Assembly (NCBI GenBank): GCA_020025755.1
Contig: JAHHRO010000031.1
Span: 1-21,954, forward strand
Length of the DNA: 21,954 bases
Source: Butyricicoccus sp.
GTDB lineage: Bacteria; Bacillota; Clostridia; Oscillospirales; Butyricicoccaceae
Reading direction: 5' to 3'
Shown: one piece after another, positions 13,902 through 20,590 of the stretch
Numbering within the stretch: position 1 is the stretch's first letter
How the letters are laid out: every line of letters begins with the position of its first letter
The notes under the pieces: generated by a model
What the model was told of the DNA's origin: nothing
The model's input: only the letters and a program-made list of their open reading frames with translations
Database searches by the model: none
Made by a program: the position numbers and the translations under genes

Positions 13902-15251
13902 TTACTTCTTTTTTTCAATTTTGGGGTGTTCGCCCTTTTCCGGCTTCTCCTCTGGCTTACGGCGTTTGAAACGCTCGAGTTTGATCGCCGTCGGCGGTGT
14001 GGTCTGCGCAGTGAGTGGGATCATCTCCTTGCTCTCCGCGTCGATATGGTCGAGCCGGATATAATCCGCTGTCGCTGTCGAAATATCCTTATTGCGCAGC
14101 GAGCGGTTCACCAGACCGGAGATCGCGCTGTAGATCACGGCAAACAGCGGAACCCCCACGACCATTCCAACGAACCCAAACAAACCGCCAAATAGCAGGA
14201 TGGCAAACATGACCCAGAAACTGGCAAGACCCGTGGAATCGCCCAAGATCTTGGGACCCAAAATGTTTCCATCAAACTGCTGCAAGATCAGGATAAAGAT
14301 GACAAAGTACACTGCCTGAAGCGGACTGACCAGAAAGATCAGGATGGTGCTTGGGATCGCACCGATAAACGGCCCAAAGAACGGGATAATGTTCGTCACG
14401 CCGATGATCACACTGATGAGCATGATATAGGGCATCTTGAGCACGGTCATCGCCACAAATGTAATGAGACCAATAATCAAAGAATCCAGCAGCTTGCCCG
14501 TGATAAATCCGCCGAATACCTTATGCACGAATCGGAAGTTTTCCACAACCGCATTGGCAGTATCCGTCTCAAACATACTGTAGATGAGTTTCTTTGCCTG
14601 CGCGGCAAACGTATGCTTGCTGTTGAGCATATAAACTGCACTGATCACGCCGACCAACACAGTCTTCATAAAGCTCAGTGCATTGGACACAAAGCTGCCG
14701 ACCAGATTGCCCTTCATGACCTCGATGAGCTGCGGCACCAACTGCTGATTTGCCCAGCTCAGCATCGTCTCCGATGCCGCTGCATAGAGCTGCTGCAAAT
14801 TCTCCTCCAAAACCGGATTGTTGGAGAACAGATTGGTCAGCCACATTTCCGACTGCTGGAGATAAGCCGGCATCTTTTCGATCAGCCCCATGATGCTTTC
14901 CGCCAGCTGCGGCAGTACCATGGAAAGCAGACCGCCCACCACAAACAGGAAAAAGGTGACGCTCAGCAGGCTGCAAAGCAGGCGGTTGATGCCCCTTGCC
15001 TTTTCCTGATTGCGCACCACGCGCAGCATAAGCGGCTCACAGTGCTTGACCATGCCATTGAAGATGGGCAGCAGCAGATACGCTACAACAAAGCCAAAGG
15101 TAAAGGGTCGCAGGATCGCAGATATGTTTTTGACTACGCCAACAATGGTATTCATCTTATAAAACGCAAAGAAGCACAAGATGCTCATTGCAATGACAAG
15201 CCACGCGGATACCGCAATGCGAAAATAGCGATTATGGAATGGATTCTTCAT
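13902..15251 (-). CDS. AI-2E family transporter (YdbI/PerM-type permease)
   Basis: This is an integral membrane protein of 449 residues. Hydrophobic segments lie at about 10-30, 48-66, 92-115, 193-210, 257-272, 276-330 (two to three segments) and 340-375. A soluble stretch (about 120-190) sits between the third and fourth. The family signature GVTNIIPFFGPFIGAIPS is at about 284-301. The C-terminus is a charged tail ending in Lys/Glu repeats. Members export autoinducer-2, ions or other small molecules in different bacteria, so the substrate is unknown. The start at 15251 is the only reasonable ATG, though GGAGGG is 15 bases away, longer than normal. It is the last gene of a four-gene run, 30 bases after the small membrane protein gene. 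Confidence 0.93.
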   Translation of the reverse strand: MKNPFHNRYFRIAVSAWLVIAMSILCFFAFYKMNTIVGVVKNISAILRPFTFGFVVAYLLLPIFNGMVKHCEPLMLRVVRNQEKARGINRLLCSLLSVTFFLFVVGGLLSMVLPQLAESIMGLIEKMPAYLQQSEMWLTNLFSNNPVLEENLQQLYAAASETMLSWANQQLVPQLIEVMKGNLVGSFVSNALSFMKTVLVGVISAVYMLNSKHTFAAQAKKLIYSMFETDTANAVVENFRFVHKVFGGFITGKLLDSLIIGLITFVAMTVLKMPYIMLISVIIGVTNIIPFFGPFIGAIPSTILIFLVSPLQAVYFVIFILILQQFDGNILGPKILGDSTGLASFWVMFAILLFGGLFGFVGMVVGVPLFAVIYSAISGLVNRSLRNKDISTATADYIRLDHIDAESKEMIPLTAQTTPPTAIKLERFKRRKPEEKPEKGEHPKIEKKK

Positions 15252-15281
15252 AAAGTACTTTATTTTCCCTCCGAAAGATTG

Positions 15282-15545
15282 TTATTCTTCTACGTCAAAA
15301 AAAACACGCCAGATAAAATAGATGCAGGAGATCAAAAACGTAAAGAAGAATACATGCTTGAATTTCTTCATCGTTTTGGAAAATGCGGTTGCCAGCCATG
15401 CGCCAAGGCAGACAAGACACAGCTTGAACAGGGCAAATTCCCAGATTTCAAAGGATTTGATCTTTGCCATACTGTATCGCGCGCAAAGCACCAGACGATC
15501 CTTTGCCTCTGCACCGCAATTGAGAATTTCACAGGTCTGTTTCAT
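15282..15545 (-). CDS. Small two-helix membrane protein, overlapping the exonuclease end
   Basis: This is an 87-residue protein. An N-terminal soluble part of about 35 residues (MKQTCEILNCGAEAKDRLVL) leads to two hydrophobic segments at about residues 38-54 (FALFKLCLVCLGAWLAT) and 62-82 (HVFFFTFLISCIYFIWRVFF), joined by a Lys-rich turn. The ATG at 15545 follows AGAGGGAAAACAA. It lies inside the last codons of the exonuclease gene, in another frame, overlapping by 17 bases, so translation is likely coupled. A longer frame starting at 15812 is only the shadow of the exonuclease. I do not know a function. Similar small membrane proteins of unknown role occur in clostridia, and it may assist the permease 30 bases downstream. 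Confidence 0.78.
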   Translation of the reverse strand: MKQTCEILNCGAEAKDRLVLCARYSMAKIKSFEIWEFALFKLCLVCLGAWLATAFSKTMKKFKHVFFFTFLISCIYFIWRVFFDVEE

Positions 15546-16227
15546 TTGTTTTCCCTCTCTTTTCTGTATTTTGCGCGGCAGCCCTCTTCCCTGTTTTGGG
15601 TTCGGGCTGCTCACAGTTTCGTTTTCTTGCGATCTGCTTGGCTGCTGCCCCACTGCGCCGCCCTTCCGGCGTGATCGTTCCCAGCTGCATCCCCAGCTTT
15701 TTCGCAAGCGCGTATACATCGCTGCATCCCAGCTTGCGCATTGCATATTGCAGGATCTCTCCACACGCATGCGCATCCGATGCCGCATCATGATGATTGA
15801 GCGCAATACCAAGTGCCTCTGCCACTGTATTCAGTTTATGATTTTCCAGCTCCGGCCATACCTTTTTGGAGACCTCGACCGTACAAATATAATGACAGGT
15901 GGGCAGCGGCACATGATAAAACTCCAAACACCGACACAGAACCTCGGTATCAAATCCTGCATTGTGGCAGACAAGCACGCTGCCCTCCACGCGCTCCCGA
16001 AAGCACTCCCAGACCACATCAAAGGTTGGAGCATCCTTTACCATACTCCGCTTGATCCCATGGATCTTGATATTATACCAATGAAACTTGCCGACCTCGT
16101 CGGGCGGGCGAATCAAAAAGCTCTCCGAACCAACCAATTCATGATCTTCATAATAGGATAGACCAATCGAGCATGCACTGGTGTAATACCCATTGCCTGT
16201 CTCGAAATCCATCGCAACATATCTCAC
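15529..16227 (-). CDS. DEDDh 3'-5' exonuclease (DnaQ/epsilon-like)
   Basis: This is an exonuclease domain of the DnaQ superfamily, which removes nucleotides from 3' ends with two metal ions. The acidic set is visible: Asp7 and Glu9 in VAMDFETGN, Asp93 in CHNAGFDTEVL, and His146 with Asp151 in NHHDAASDAHA, the DEDDh pattern. After about residue 165 comes a roughly 65-residue basic tail (Arg/Lys-rich, ending KRGKTNETDL) that may contact nucleic acid. The GTG start at 16227 is chosen because AGGAGGG lies 7 bases upstream and the protein then begins at the usual place. The longer frame to 16431 is an antisense artefact of the DUF2461 gene. It sits 11 bases after that gene. It could be a stand-alone repair or RNA-processing enzyme; DNA polymerase proofreading is less likely. 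Confidence 0.92.
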   Translation of the reverse strand: MRYVAMDFETGNGYYTSACSIGLSYYEDHELVGSESFLIRPPDEVGKFHWYNIKIHGIKRSMVKDAPTFDVVWECFRERVEGSVLVCHNAGFDTEVLCRCLEFYHVPLPTCHYICTVEVSKKVWPELENHKLNTVAEALGIALNHHDAASDAHACGEILQYAMRKLGCSDVYALAKKLGMQLGTITPEGRRSGAAAKQIARKRNCEQPEPKTGKRAAAQNTEKRGKTNETDL

Positions 16228-16238
16228 CGATATCCCTC

Positions 16239-16922
16239 CTATTCTTTCTTTGCCCGCTCTCGAATCGTGCATAAAAAGTGATAAAACGGTTCCAGCGTTT
16301 GGAACCGCCTCAGCATCTCGGGCACAAAGCTGCCATCGAACGCCGGCACAAAATTTTCGGTCTCCGTAAAATCGATGCCGATATATTTGCGATTCGCCCA
16401 CGCCTGATACGCCTCGGCAAGCTCCGGACACTTGGGACGCTTGTACAGTTCCCCATGAAGTTCCATCTCAGGCACGCGCTGTACTGCCTCGAATGCTGCA
16501 CGGAAGTTTGCATCACCCATGCGCATCATCTGCCGTGCCTGCTCCATTTCGCCGCGCCCGAAGCCGCCCCAGCAGCCGTATCTCCAGAATTCCGGTCCAA
16601 TCTCCATATAATAGAACGGAACATCCTCGAACCGCTCACGCGGACGCCTGAAATAGATCCACAAATTTGCACGGTACAATGTCTTATCCTTACTGAAACG
16701 CGTATCCCGCCGCACGCGAGATATCATACGCGATGGTGTGACCACGAAGGCAGGGTCGATCCGGAGCATATCCTCCGCGATATCCTGACACAGCCGGTAA
16801 AACGGAAGCACCGCCAGTTCCCTGATCTGCGCTTTATGTTCCTCATAAAATACAGAAGAATTCATCATCCGATTCTCTGCCAGAAGGTCGATCCCCTGTG
16901 GGGAAAATCCTTTAAATTCCAT
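16239..16922 (-). CDS. DUF2461 family protein
   Basis: The 227-residue protein matches the DUF2461 (TIGR02453) family. It has the N-terminal FYEEHKAQIREL, the signature SRVRRDTRFSKDKTLYRANL (about residues 65-85) followed by WIYF, and a later YYMEIGPEFWRYGCWGG. The biochemical role of the family is not established. The ATG at 16922 has AAGGAG about 7 bases upstream and a promoter at 16950-16978. It is the first gene of the run DUF2461-exonuclease-small membrane protein-permease, with gaps of 11, -17 and 30 bases, so all four are probably on one transcript. The grouping with an exonuclease does not by itself give a function. Confidence 0.9.
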   Translation of the reverse strand: MEFKGFSPQGIDLLAENRMMNSSVFYEEHKAQIRELAVLPFYRLCQDIAEDMLRIDPAFVVTPSRMISRVRRDTRFSKDKTLYRANLWIYFRRPRERFEDVPFYYMEIGPEFWRYGCWGGFGRGEMEQARQMMRMGDANFRAAFEAVQRVPEMELHGELYKRPKCPELAEAYQAWANRKYIGIDFTETENFVPAFDGSFVPEMLRRFQTLEPFYHFLCTIRERAKKE

Positions 16923-16949
16923 GCTTTGCTCCTTTTCTCTACTTTTCTT

Positions 16950-16978
16950 ATTTTATCCTGTTTTTCCCAGAAAGGCAA
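16950..16978 (-). promoter_or_regulatory. Promoter of the DUF2461-exonuclease-permease operon
   Basis: On the minus strand TTGCCT (16978-16973), a 17-base spacer and TAAAAT (16955-16950), 27 bases before the ATG at 16922. Confidence 0.65.
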
Positions 16979-16998
16979 CAGAATTTACAAATCCTCAG

Positions 16999-17027
16999 TT
17001 CACTTTCCCCTGCAAATGCGGTATAAT
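16999..17027 (+). promoter_or_regulatory. Promoter of the Lrp-aminotransferase operon
   Basis: TTCACT (16999-17004), a 17-base spacer and a perfect TATAAT (17022-17027), about 50 bases before the ATG. It is back to back with the DUF2461 promoter, 20 bases apart, so a regulator bound here could affect both. Confidence 0.65.
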
Positions 17028-17077
17028 AAAATTTAGTCAACACTTCCTATATTGATTTGACTGGGAGGAATAAAATC

Positions 17078-17563
17078 ATGCATGTAAAAGAAAAAATTTT
17101 GACCATATTGGAACAGGATGCCCGTTTGACCCCTGTACAGCTTGCTGACATGGTGCAGATGGAGCTGCCTGAGCTGGAAGCCCTGCTCCGCGAAATGGAA
17201 AAAGATGGCACGATCTTGGGCTATAAAACACTCATCGACTGGGACAAGACCGACCGTGAGCAGGTCACTGCACTCATCGAGGTCAAGATCACCCCACAGA
17301 AGGGCATGGGCTTCGACGAGATCGCACGGCAGATCTATTCCCATCATCAGGTAGAAAGCGTATATCTGATGTCCGGCGGCTTTGACCTGACCGTCATCAT
17401 CTCCGGCCGCACCATGCGCGATGTTGCCCGTTTTGTCTCCGAGCAGCTCGCACCGATGGAAAACGTGCTCTCAACCGGTACCCATTTTATCCTCAAAAAA
17501 TACAAAGAACAGGGCGTGACCTTCAACCCCGATGATTCCGATAATCGGGAGGTCATGATGTAA
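17078..17563 (+). CDS. Lrp/AsnC family transcriptional regulator
   Basis: This is a 161-residue regulator. The N-terminal part (residues 1-50, KEKILTILEQDARLTPVQLA...) is a winged helix-turn-helix of AsnC type. The rest is the ligand-sensing RAM domain, with ALIEVKITP and VYLMSGGFDLTVIISG. The family binds amino acids and controls amino acid metabolism genes, often its own neighbour. The ATG at 17078 is preferred because GGGAGG lies about 9 bases upstream; the TTG at 17057 precedes that site. Its stop is 2 bases from the start of the aminotransferase gene, so the two are translated together. The effector is likely an amino acid handled by that enzyme. Autoregulation is usual in the family but not shown here. 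Confidence 0.93.
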   Translation: MHVKEKILTILEQDARLTPVQLADMVQMELPELEALLREMEKDGTILGYKTLIDWDKTDREQVTALIEVKITPQKGMGFDEIARQIYSHHQVESVYLMSGGFDLTVIISGRTMRDVARFVSEQLAPMENVLSTGTHFILKKYKEQGVTFNPDDSDNREVMM

Positions 17564-17565
17564 CC

Positions 17566-18732
17566 ATGCTCAATTACGCAAATATCTTATCCGAACGCGT
17601 CCAGTCCGTTAAGCCCTCCGGCATCCGCAAATTCTTCGACCTTGCCTCCAACATGCAGGATGTCATTTCCCTTGGCGTGGGCGAGCCTGATTTTGAGACC
17701 CCTTGGCAGGTGCGCCGCGCGGGCATCACCTCTCTGGAAAAAGGACGCACCTTCTATACATCCAACTGGGGTCTCCAGCAGCTGCGCGACGAGATCGCCG
17801 GACTGGCTCTGCGCCGCTACGATCTGTTCTACGATCCGCAGGACGAGATCCTCGTGACCGTTGGTGGCAGTGAAGCCATCGACAACGCCCTGCGTGCCTT
17901 TATCTCGATCGGAGACGAGGTCTTGATCCCCGAGCCCTGCTTCGTGTGCTATGAACCGTTGACCACGATGGCAGGCGGCGTGCCCGTTGCCATCCCGACC
18001 GTTGCAGAGGAGGGCTTCAAGCTGACCCCTGAACGCTTGCGTGCTGCGATCACCCCGAAAACCAAGGTGCTGATCCTGCCCTACCCGAACAACCCCACCG
18101 GCGCGATCATGAACCGGCAAGAGCTTGAAGCCATTGCCGATCTTCTCCGCGACACCAATATTGTGGTGATCTCGGATGAGATCTACTGCATGCTGACCTA
18201 TCAGGGCGAACATGTCAGCTTTGCGCAGATCGACGGTATGCAGGAGCGCACCATCGTCATTGATGGCTTTTCCAAATCCTACGCGATGACCGGCTGGCGT
18301 CTGGGCTGGGCGATGGGACCGCGTGAACTGATGCAGCCGATCTGCAAGATCCACCAGTTCGGCATCATGTGCGCGCCCACGACCGCACAGTTTGCCGGAA
18401 TCGAAGCCATCCGTACAGGGGATGATGACATCATCCACATGCGCAGTCAATACGATATCCGCCGCCGCTTCCTTGTCAGCGAACTGCGCAGTATGGGTCT
18501 GGACTGCTTCGAGCCGCACGGCGCGTTCTATGTATTCCCCTCCATCCGCTCTACCGGACTGAGCTCCGAGGAATTCTGTAATCGTCTGCTTCACGAGCAG
18601 CATGTCGCCGTGATCCCCGGCAACGCCTTTGGTGCAAGCGGTGAGGGGCATGTACGCATTTCCTACTCCTATTCCATGCAGCATTTGCGAGAAGCCTGCC
18701 GCCGCATGCGCATCTTCCTCGAAAATCTGTAA
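17566..18732 (+). CDS. Class I/II PLP-dependent aminotransferase
   Basis: This is a fold-type I aminotransferase of 388 residues that moves amino groups between amino acids and 2-oxo acids. Seen are the cofactor-phosphate region VGGSEAID (about 99-106), YPNNPTGA (173-180), SDEIY (203-207) with the pyridine-binding Asp204, and the lysine motif DGFSKSYAMTGWRLGW (233-248) with the Schiff-base Lys237. A substrate-binding Arg in the C-terminal part (HVRISYSYS) is present. The sequence resembles the PatA/aromatic or aspartate-type subgroup; the exact substrate cannot be read from sequence. It lies 2 bases after the Lrp-type regulator, an arrangement common in clostridia. Its stop codon touches a candidate sporulation promoter for the next gene. 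Confidence 0.95.
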   Translation: MLNYANILSERVQSVKPSGIRKFFDLASNMQDVISLGVGEPDFETPWQVRRAGITSLEKGRTFYTSNWGLQQLRDEIAGLALRRYDLFYDPQDEILVTVGGSEAIDNALRAFISIGDEVLIPEPCFVCYEPLTTMAGGVPVAIPTVAEEGFKLTPERLRAAITPKTKVLILPYPNNPTGAIMNRQELEAIADLLRDTNIVVISDEIYCMLTYQGEHVSFAQIDGMQERTIVIDGFSKSYAMTGWRLGWAMGPRELMQPICKIHQFGIMCAPTTAQFAGIEAIRTGDDDIIHMRSQYDIRRRFLVSELRSMGLDCFEPHGAFYVFPSIRSTGLSSEEFCNRLLHEQHVAVIPGNAFGASGEGHVRISYSYSMQHLREACRRMRIFLENL

Positions 18733-18759
18733 CCGCATCCCAAACCTCCGCATAGCTTG
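18731..18759 (+). promoter_or_regulatory. Candidate sigma-K (mother-cell) promoter for the Cys-rich protein
   Basis: AACC (18731-18734), 16 bases, then CATAGCTTG (18751-18759). The B. subtilis sigma-K consensus is about mACm, 16-17 bases, CATAnnnTA, so one base of the -10 differs. The -35 overlaps the aminotransferase stop codon. A short hairpin (TAGAAGG/CCTTCTA, 18763-18780) follows in the leader, then CGGAGG before the ATG. The short motif can occur by chance. Confidence 0.4.
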
Positions 18760-18807
18760 AAGTAGAAGGCTTTCCTTCTATATCAATTCTATACGGAGGT
18801 TTTTCTT

Positions 18808-19815
18808 ATGGCTGAAAAAATGTGTCCGGGTCCAGTCAATGGTGCAGCTGGTTTCCGTGAAGCGGTATGCGTGCATACCAAGAAAGTCTATGACCAGTGC
18901 CGCAGCCGTGATTGCATGCGCGATCTGCGTGTCTATCTCCCCATCGAAGATCAGTGCTTTATTGACGGCAACGCCGTGAGCGTCAAGCCGCGCTCTGCTG
19001 AACTGCTGACTGCCGTGATGGATGTAGAGCCAGTCGCATTCCGCCGCGGCTTCTACAGCGTGGATATTCGCTTCTACTACAAGGTATCCGTAGAAGCATG
19101 CACCGGTGTTGGTCATCCGCGTATCCTCGAAGGTCTGTCCATCTATGACAAACGCTGCATCCTGTTCGGCAGCGAAGGCGGCGTGCGGATCTTCTCATCT
19201 CAATTCTCCCAGAACCAGATGGATCCACAGCTTGCCGAGCGTTCCAACCGTCCGACCGCTGTGCTGGAGGCTGTCGATGCCATCCTGCTCGATGCACGCG
19301 TTGTTTACCCGACCCAGCCGTGCCACTGCGGCTGCTGCTGTGAACTGCGAGAAGTTCCGCGTGCGATCTGCGGCTGCTTCGGCGGTCAGGATCTCGCGCT
19401 CGATTCCACCAGCAATCAGCTCGTTGTCACCATCGGACAGTTCTCGATCATCAAGCTCGAGCGTGATATCCAGCTGCTCATGCCTGCATTCGATGTTTGC
19501 ATGCCGCAGAAGGACTGCTGTGACACCGGTATCGGCGGCGACACTTCCGAGGACCCCTGTGAGGTCTTCTCCCGATTCGCATTCCCTGTGGAGGAATTCT
19601 TCCCACCATACAAGGAGCATGACTACCACGAACGCATCCAGCAGTGCAATGCAGCGGCAGCACAGGCACGCGCACAGCAGCAGGGCGGCGGCTCCTGTGG
19701 CTGCAACAGCGGAAACAACACCCCTCGCGGCAATAACTGCGGCGGCAATTCCTGCGGTGGCGGCAACTCCTGCGGCGGAAATTCCTGTGGTGGAAATTCC
19801 TGCGGCTGTAACTAA
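18808..19815 (+). CDS. Cysteine-rich protein with Gly-Asn-Ser-Cys-Gly tail, probable spore-surface protein
   Basis: This is a 335-residue protein with 27 cysteines and no signal peptide. The first about 260 residues resemble a conserved but unnamed clostridial family, recalled from its pattern VCVHTKKVYDQC, RDCMRDLRVYLP, DVEPVAFRRGFYSVD and KRCILFGSEGGVRIFSS. A Cys cluster (172, 174, 176-178, 188, 190) and another (231, 237, 238, 251) lie in the second half. A linker rich in Ala/Gln precedes a tail (residues 294-335) of repeated CGGNS units. Such tails and high Cys content are typical of spore coat or exosporium proteins that cross-link by disulfides. CGGAGG lies 9 bases before the ATG, a sigma-K-like promoter upstream and a strong terminator after it. 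No function is proven. A metal-binding or structural role is the alternative. Confidence 0.85.
   Translation: MAEKMCPGPVNGAAGFREAVCVHTKKVYDQCRSRDCMRDLRVYLPIEDQCFIDGNAVSVKPRSAELLTAVMDVEPVAFRRGFYSVDIRFYYKVSVEACTGVGHPRILEGLSIYDKRCILFGSEGGVRIFSSQFSQNQMDPQLAERSNRPTAVLEAVDAILLDARVVYPTQPCHCGCCCELREVPRAICGCFGGQDLALDSTSNQLVVTIGQFSIIKLERDIQLLMPAFDVCMPQKDCCDTGIGGDTSEDPCEVFSRFAFPVEEFFPPYKEHDYHERIQQCNAAAAQARAQQQGGGSCGCNSGNNTPRGNNCGGNSCGGGNSCGGNSCGGNSCGCN
19735..19812 (+). repeat. In-frame 15-base repeats coding for Gly-Asn-Ser-Cys-Gly
   Basis: The 3' end of the Cys-rich gene consists of about five degenerate copies of a 15-base unit, GGNAAYTCCTGYGGY, coding for GNSCG, with one extra Gly codon in the middle. 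Third-base differences between units (AAT/AAC, TGC/TGT) show that they have been kept at protein level and are not a fresh duplication. The number of units may vary between strains. Confidence 0.85.
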
Positions 19816-19844
19816 ATCCCTTTCTGTGCGTCTACCCAATAAAC

Positions 19845-19882
19845 ATGCAGCCCATGAAAAATCATGGGCTGCATATTTTTTC
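19845..19882 (+). terminator. Terminator of the Cys-rich gene
   Basis: ATGCAGCCCATGA (19845-19857) pairs perfectly with TCATGGGCTGCAT (19862-19874) over a 4-base loop, followed by TATTTTTTT. Confidence 0.93.
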
Positions 19883-19910
19883 CAAAAAGCAATGGTAGAT
19901 TTTATAGATC

Positions 19911-19926
19911 CATGTTATACTATAAT
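19911..19926 (+). promoter_or_regulatory. Probable extended -10 promoter for the 20039 gene
   Basis: TATACT (19916-19921), with TG one base upstream, overlaps a second TATAAT (19921-19926). No good -35 is present. It is the only promoter-like site between the terminator and the 20039 gene, and the MITE copy lies downstream of it. Confidence 0.4.
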
Positions 19927-19941
19927 AATAAACGGTATATC

Positions 19942-19999
19942 TAGGGGCTGTTTGAAAAATGAAAAACTTGTCTTTTTCCCTATTTTCAAACAAGCCCTA
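19942..19999. mobile_element. MITE-like element, internally deleted copy (B)
   Basis: TAGGGGCTGTTTGAAAA (19942-19958) and TTTTCAAACAAGCCCTA (19983-19999) are inverted repeats matching at 15 of 17 positions, with TA at both outer edges. The 24 bases between include TTGTCTTTTTCCC, shared with copy A at 10846-11011. Copy B is 58 bases, so it looks like the same element with most of its centre lost. Confidence 0.75.
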
Positions 20000-20038
20000 A
20001 ATTGATGCACGCTCATCTATCAAATTGGAGTGGTTTTC

Positions 20039-20554
20039 TTGTTCAAAAACAAAGGACTGTTTTTTATATTCCTGCTGATCCTCTCATTTGCAGGCGTATT
20101 CGTGGGGGCAAAAAATTTGCCCAAGCTGCACGCTGTGCAGGATTATGTCGATGAGGGTGTGATGGAGTTTGCGCCCTATCAGGTTCTGCCCACACAGGTC
20201 GAGGTCAAAGCCATTCGTTTCCGCCGTTCTCGCAGCGCACGCGATACCACGCGCACGGTGTACATCCTGACCTATAAAGCCACCAATGGCAGCGGATACC
20301 AGTGGAAAAAGGAAGTGCCCTCCAAATTCCATGGCAATGCACTGATTCAGGAGGGTGCTTTAGAATCACGCCGCGTCCTTTCCATTCCAAAAGATCGTAC
20401 CTATATTACCGTAGCACCAAATGAAAGCGCAGCCAGCTGTGCAGGCAGCGAGCGTACACGCTATGTCCTGCTTCTCGGCATTTCTGCCGCCTATATCGTG
20501 CTGTATCTGCTCGCCGCGCTCATCTTACATCTGAAACACAAACCATCTGCATAA
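20039..20554 (+). CDS. Hypothetical two-transmembrane protein
   Basis: This is a 171-residue protein with a hydrophobic segment near the N-terminus (about residues 6-24, FFIFLLILSFAGVFVG). A polar domain of about 110 residues follows with likely beta strands (TRTVYILTYKATNGSGYQW). A second segment lies near the end (about 140-165, YVLLLGISAAYIVLYLLAALIL). The topology and strand content recall DUF3592-type proteins, but I am not sure of the family. I prefer the TTG at 20039, with GGAGTGG about 5 bases upstream; the GTG at 20030 lies within that site. The MITE copy B ends 40 bases upstream. A bidirectional terminator shared with the methyltransferase gene follows. No function can be assigned. 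Confidence 0.75.
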   Translation: MFKNKGLFFIFLLILSFAGVFVGAKNLPKLHAVQDYVDEGVMEFAPYQVLPTQVEVKAIRFRRSRSARDTTRTVYILTYKATNGSGYQWKKEVPSKFHGNALIQEGALESRRVLSIPKDRTYITVAPNESAASCAGSERTRYVLLLGISAAYIVLYLLAALILHLKHKPSA

Positions 20555-20586
20555 AAAAGGAGACCGCCTCTCGGCGGTCTCTTTTG
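20553..20586. terminator. Bidirectional terminator
   Basis: GAGACCGCC (20560-20568) pairs with GGCGGTCTC (20573-20581) over TCTC, with A's before and T's after, between the convergent 20039 gene and the methyltransferase gene. Confidence 0.93.
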
Positions 20587-20590
20587 CGTT

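Noticed and set aside
14523..15674. 383-codon frame antisense to the permease and small membrane protein
   Set aside because: Its His/Gln-rich composition is typical of an antisense shadow. Real genes with membrane segments and ribosome binding sites are on the other strand.
17587..18753. 388-codon frame antisense to the aminotransferase
   Set aside because: It mirrors a clear aminotransferase with all PLP motifs. It is a by-product of high third-position GC in the real gene.
19195..19839. 214-codon frame antisense to the Cys-rich gene
   Set aside because: The Ala-rich stretches come from reading the Gly/Cys repeats backwards. There is no start signal, and the plus-strand gene has promoter, ribosome binding site and terminator.
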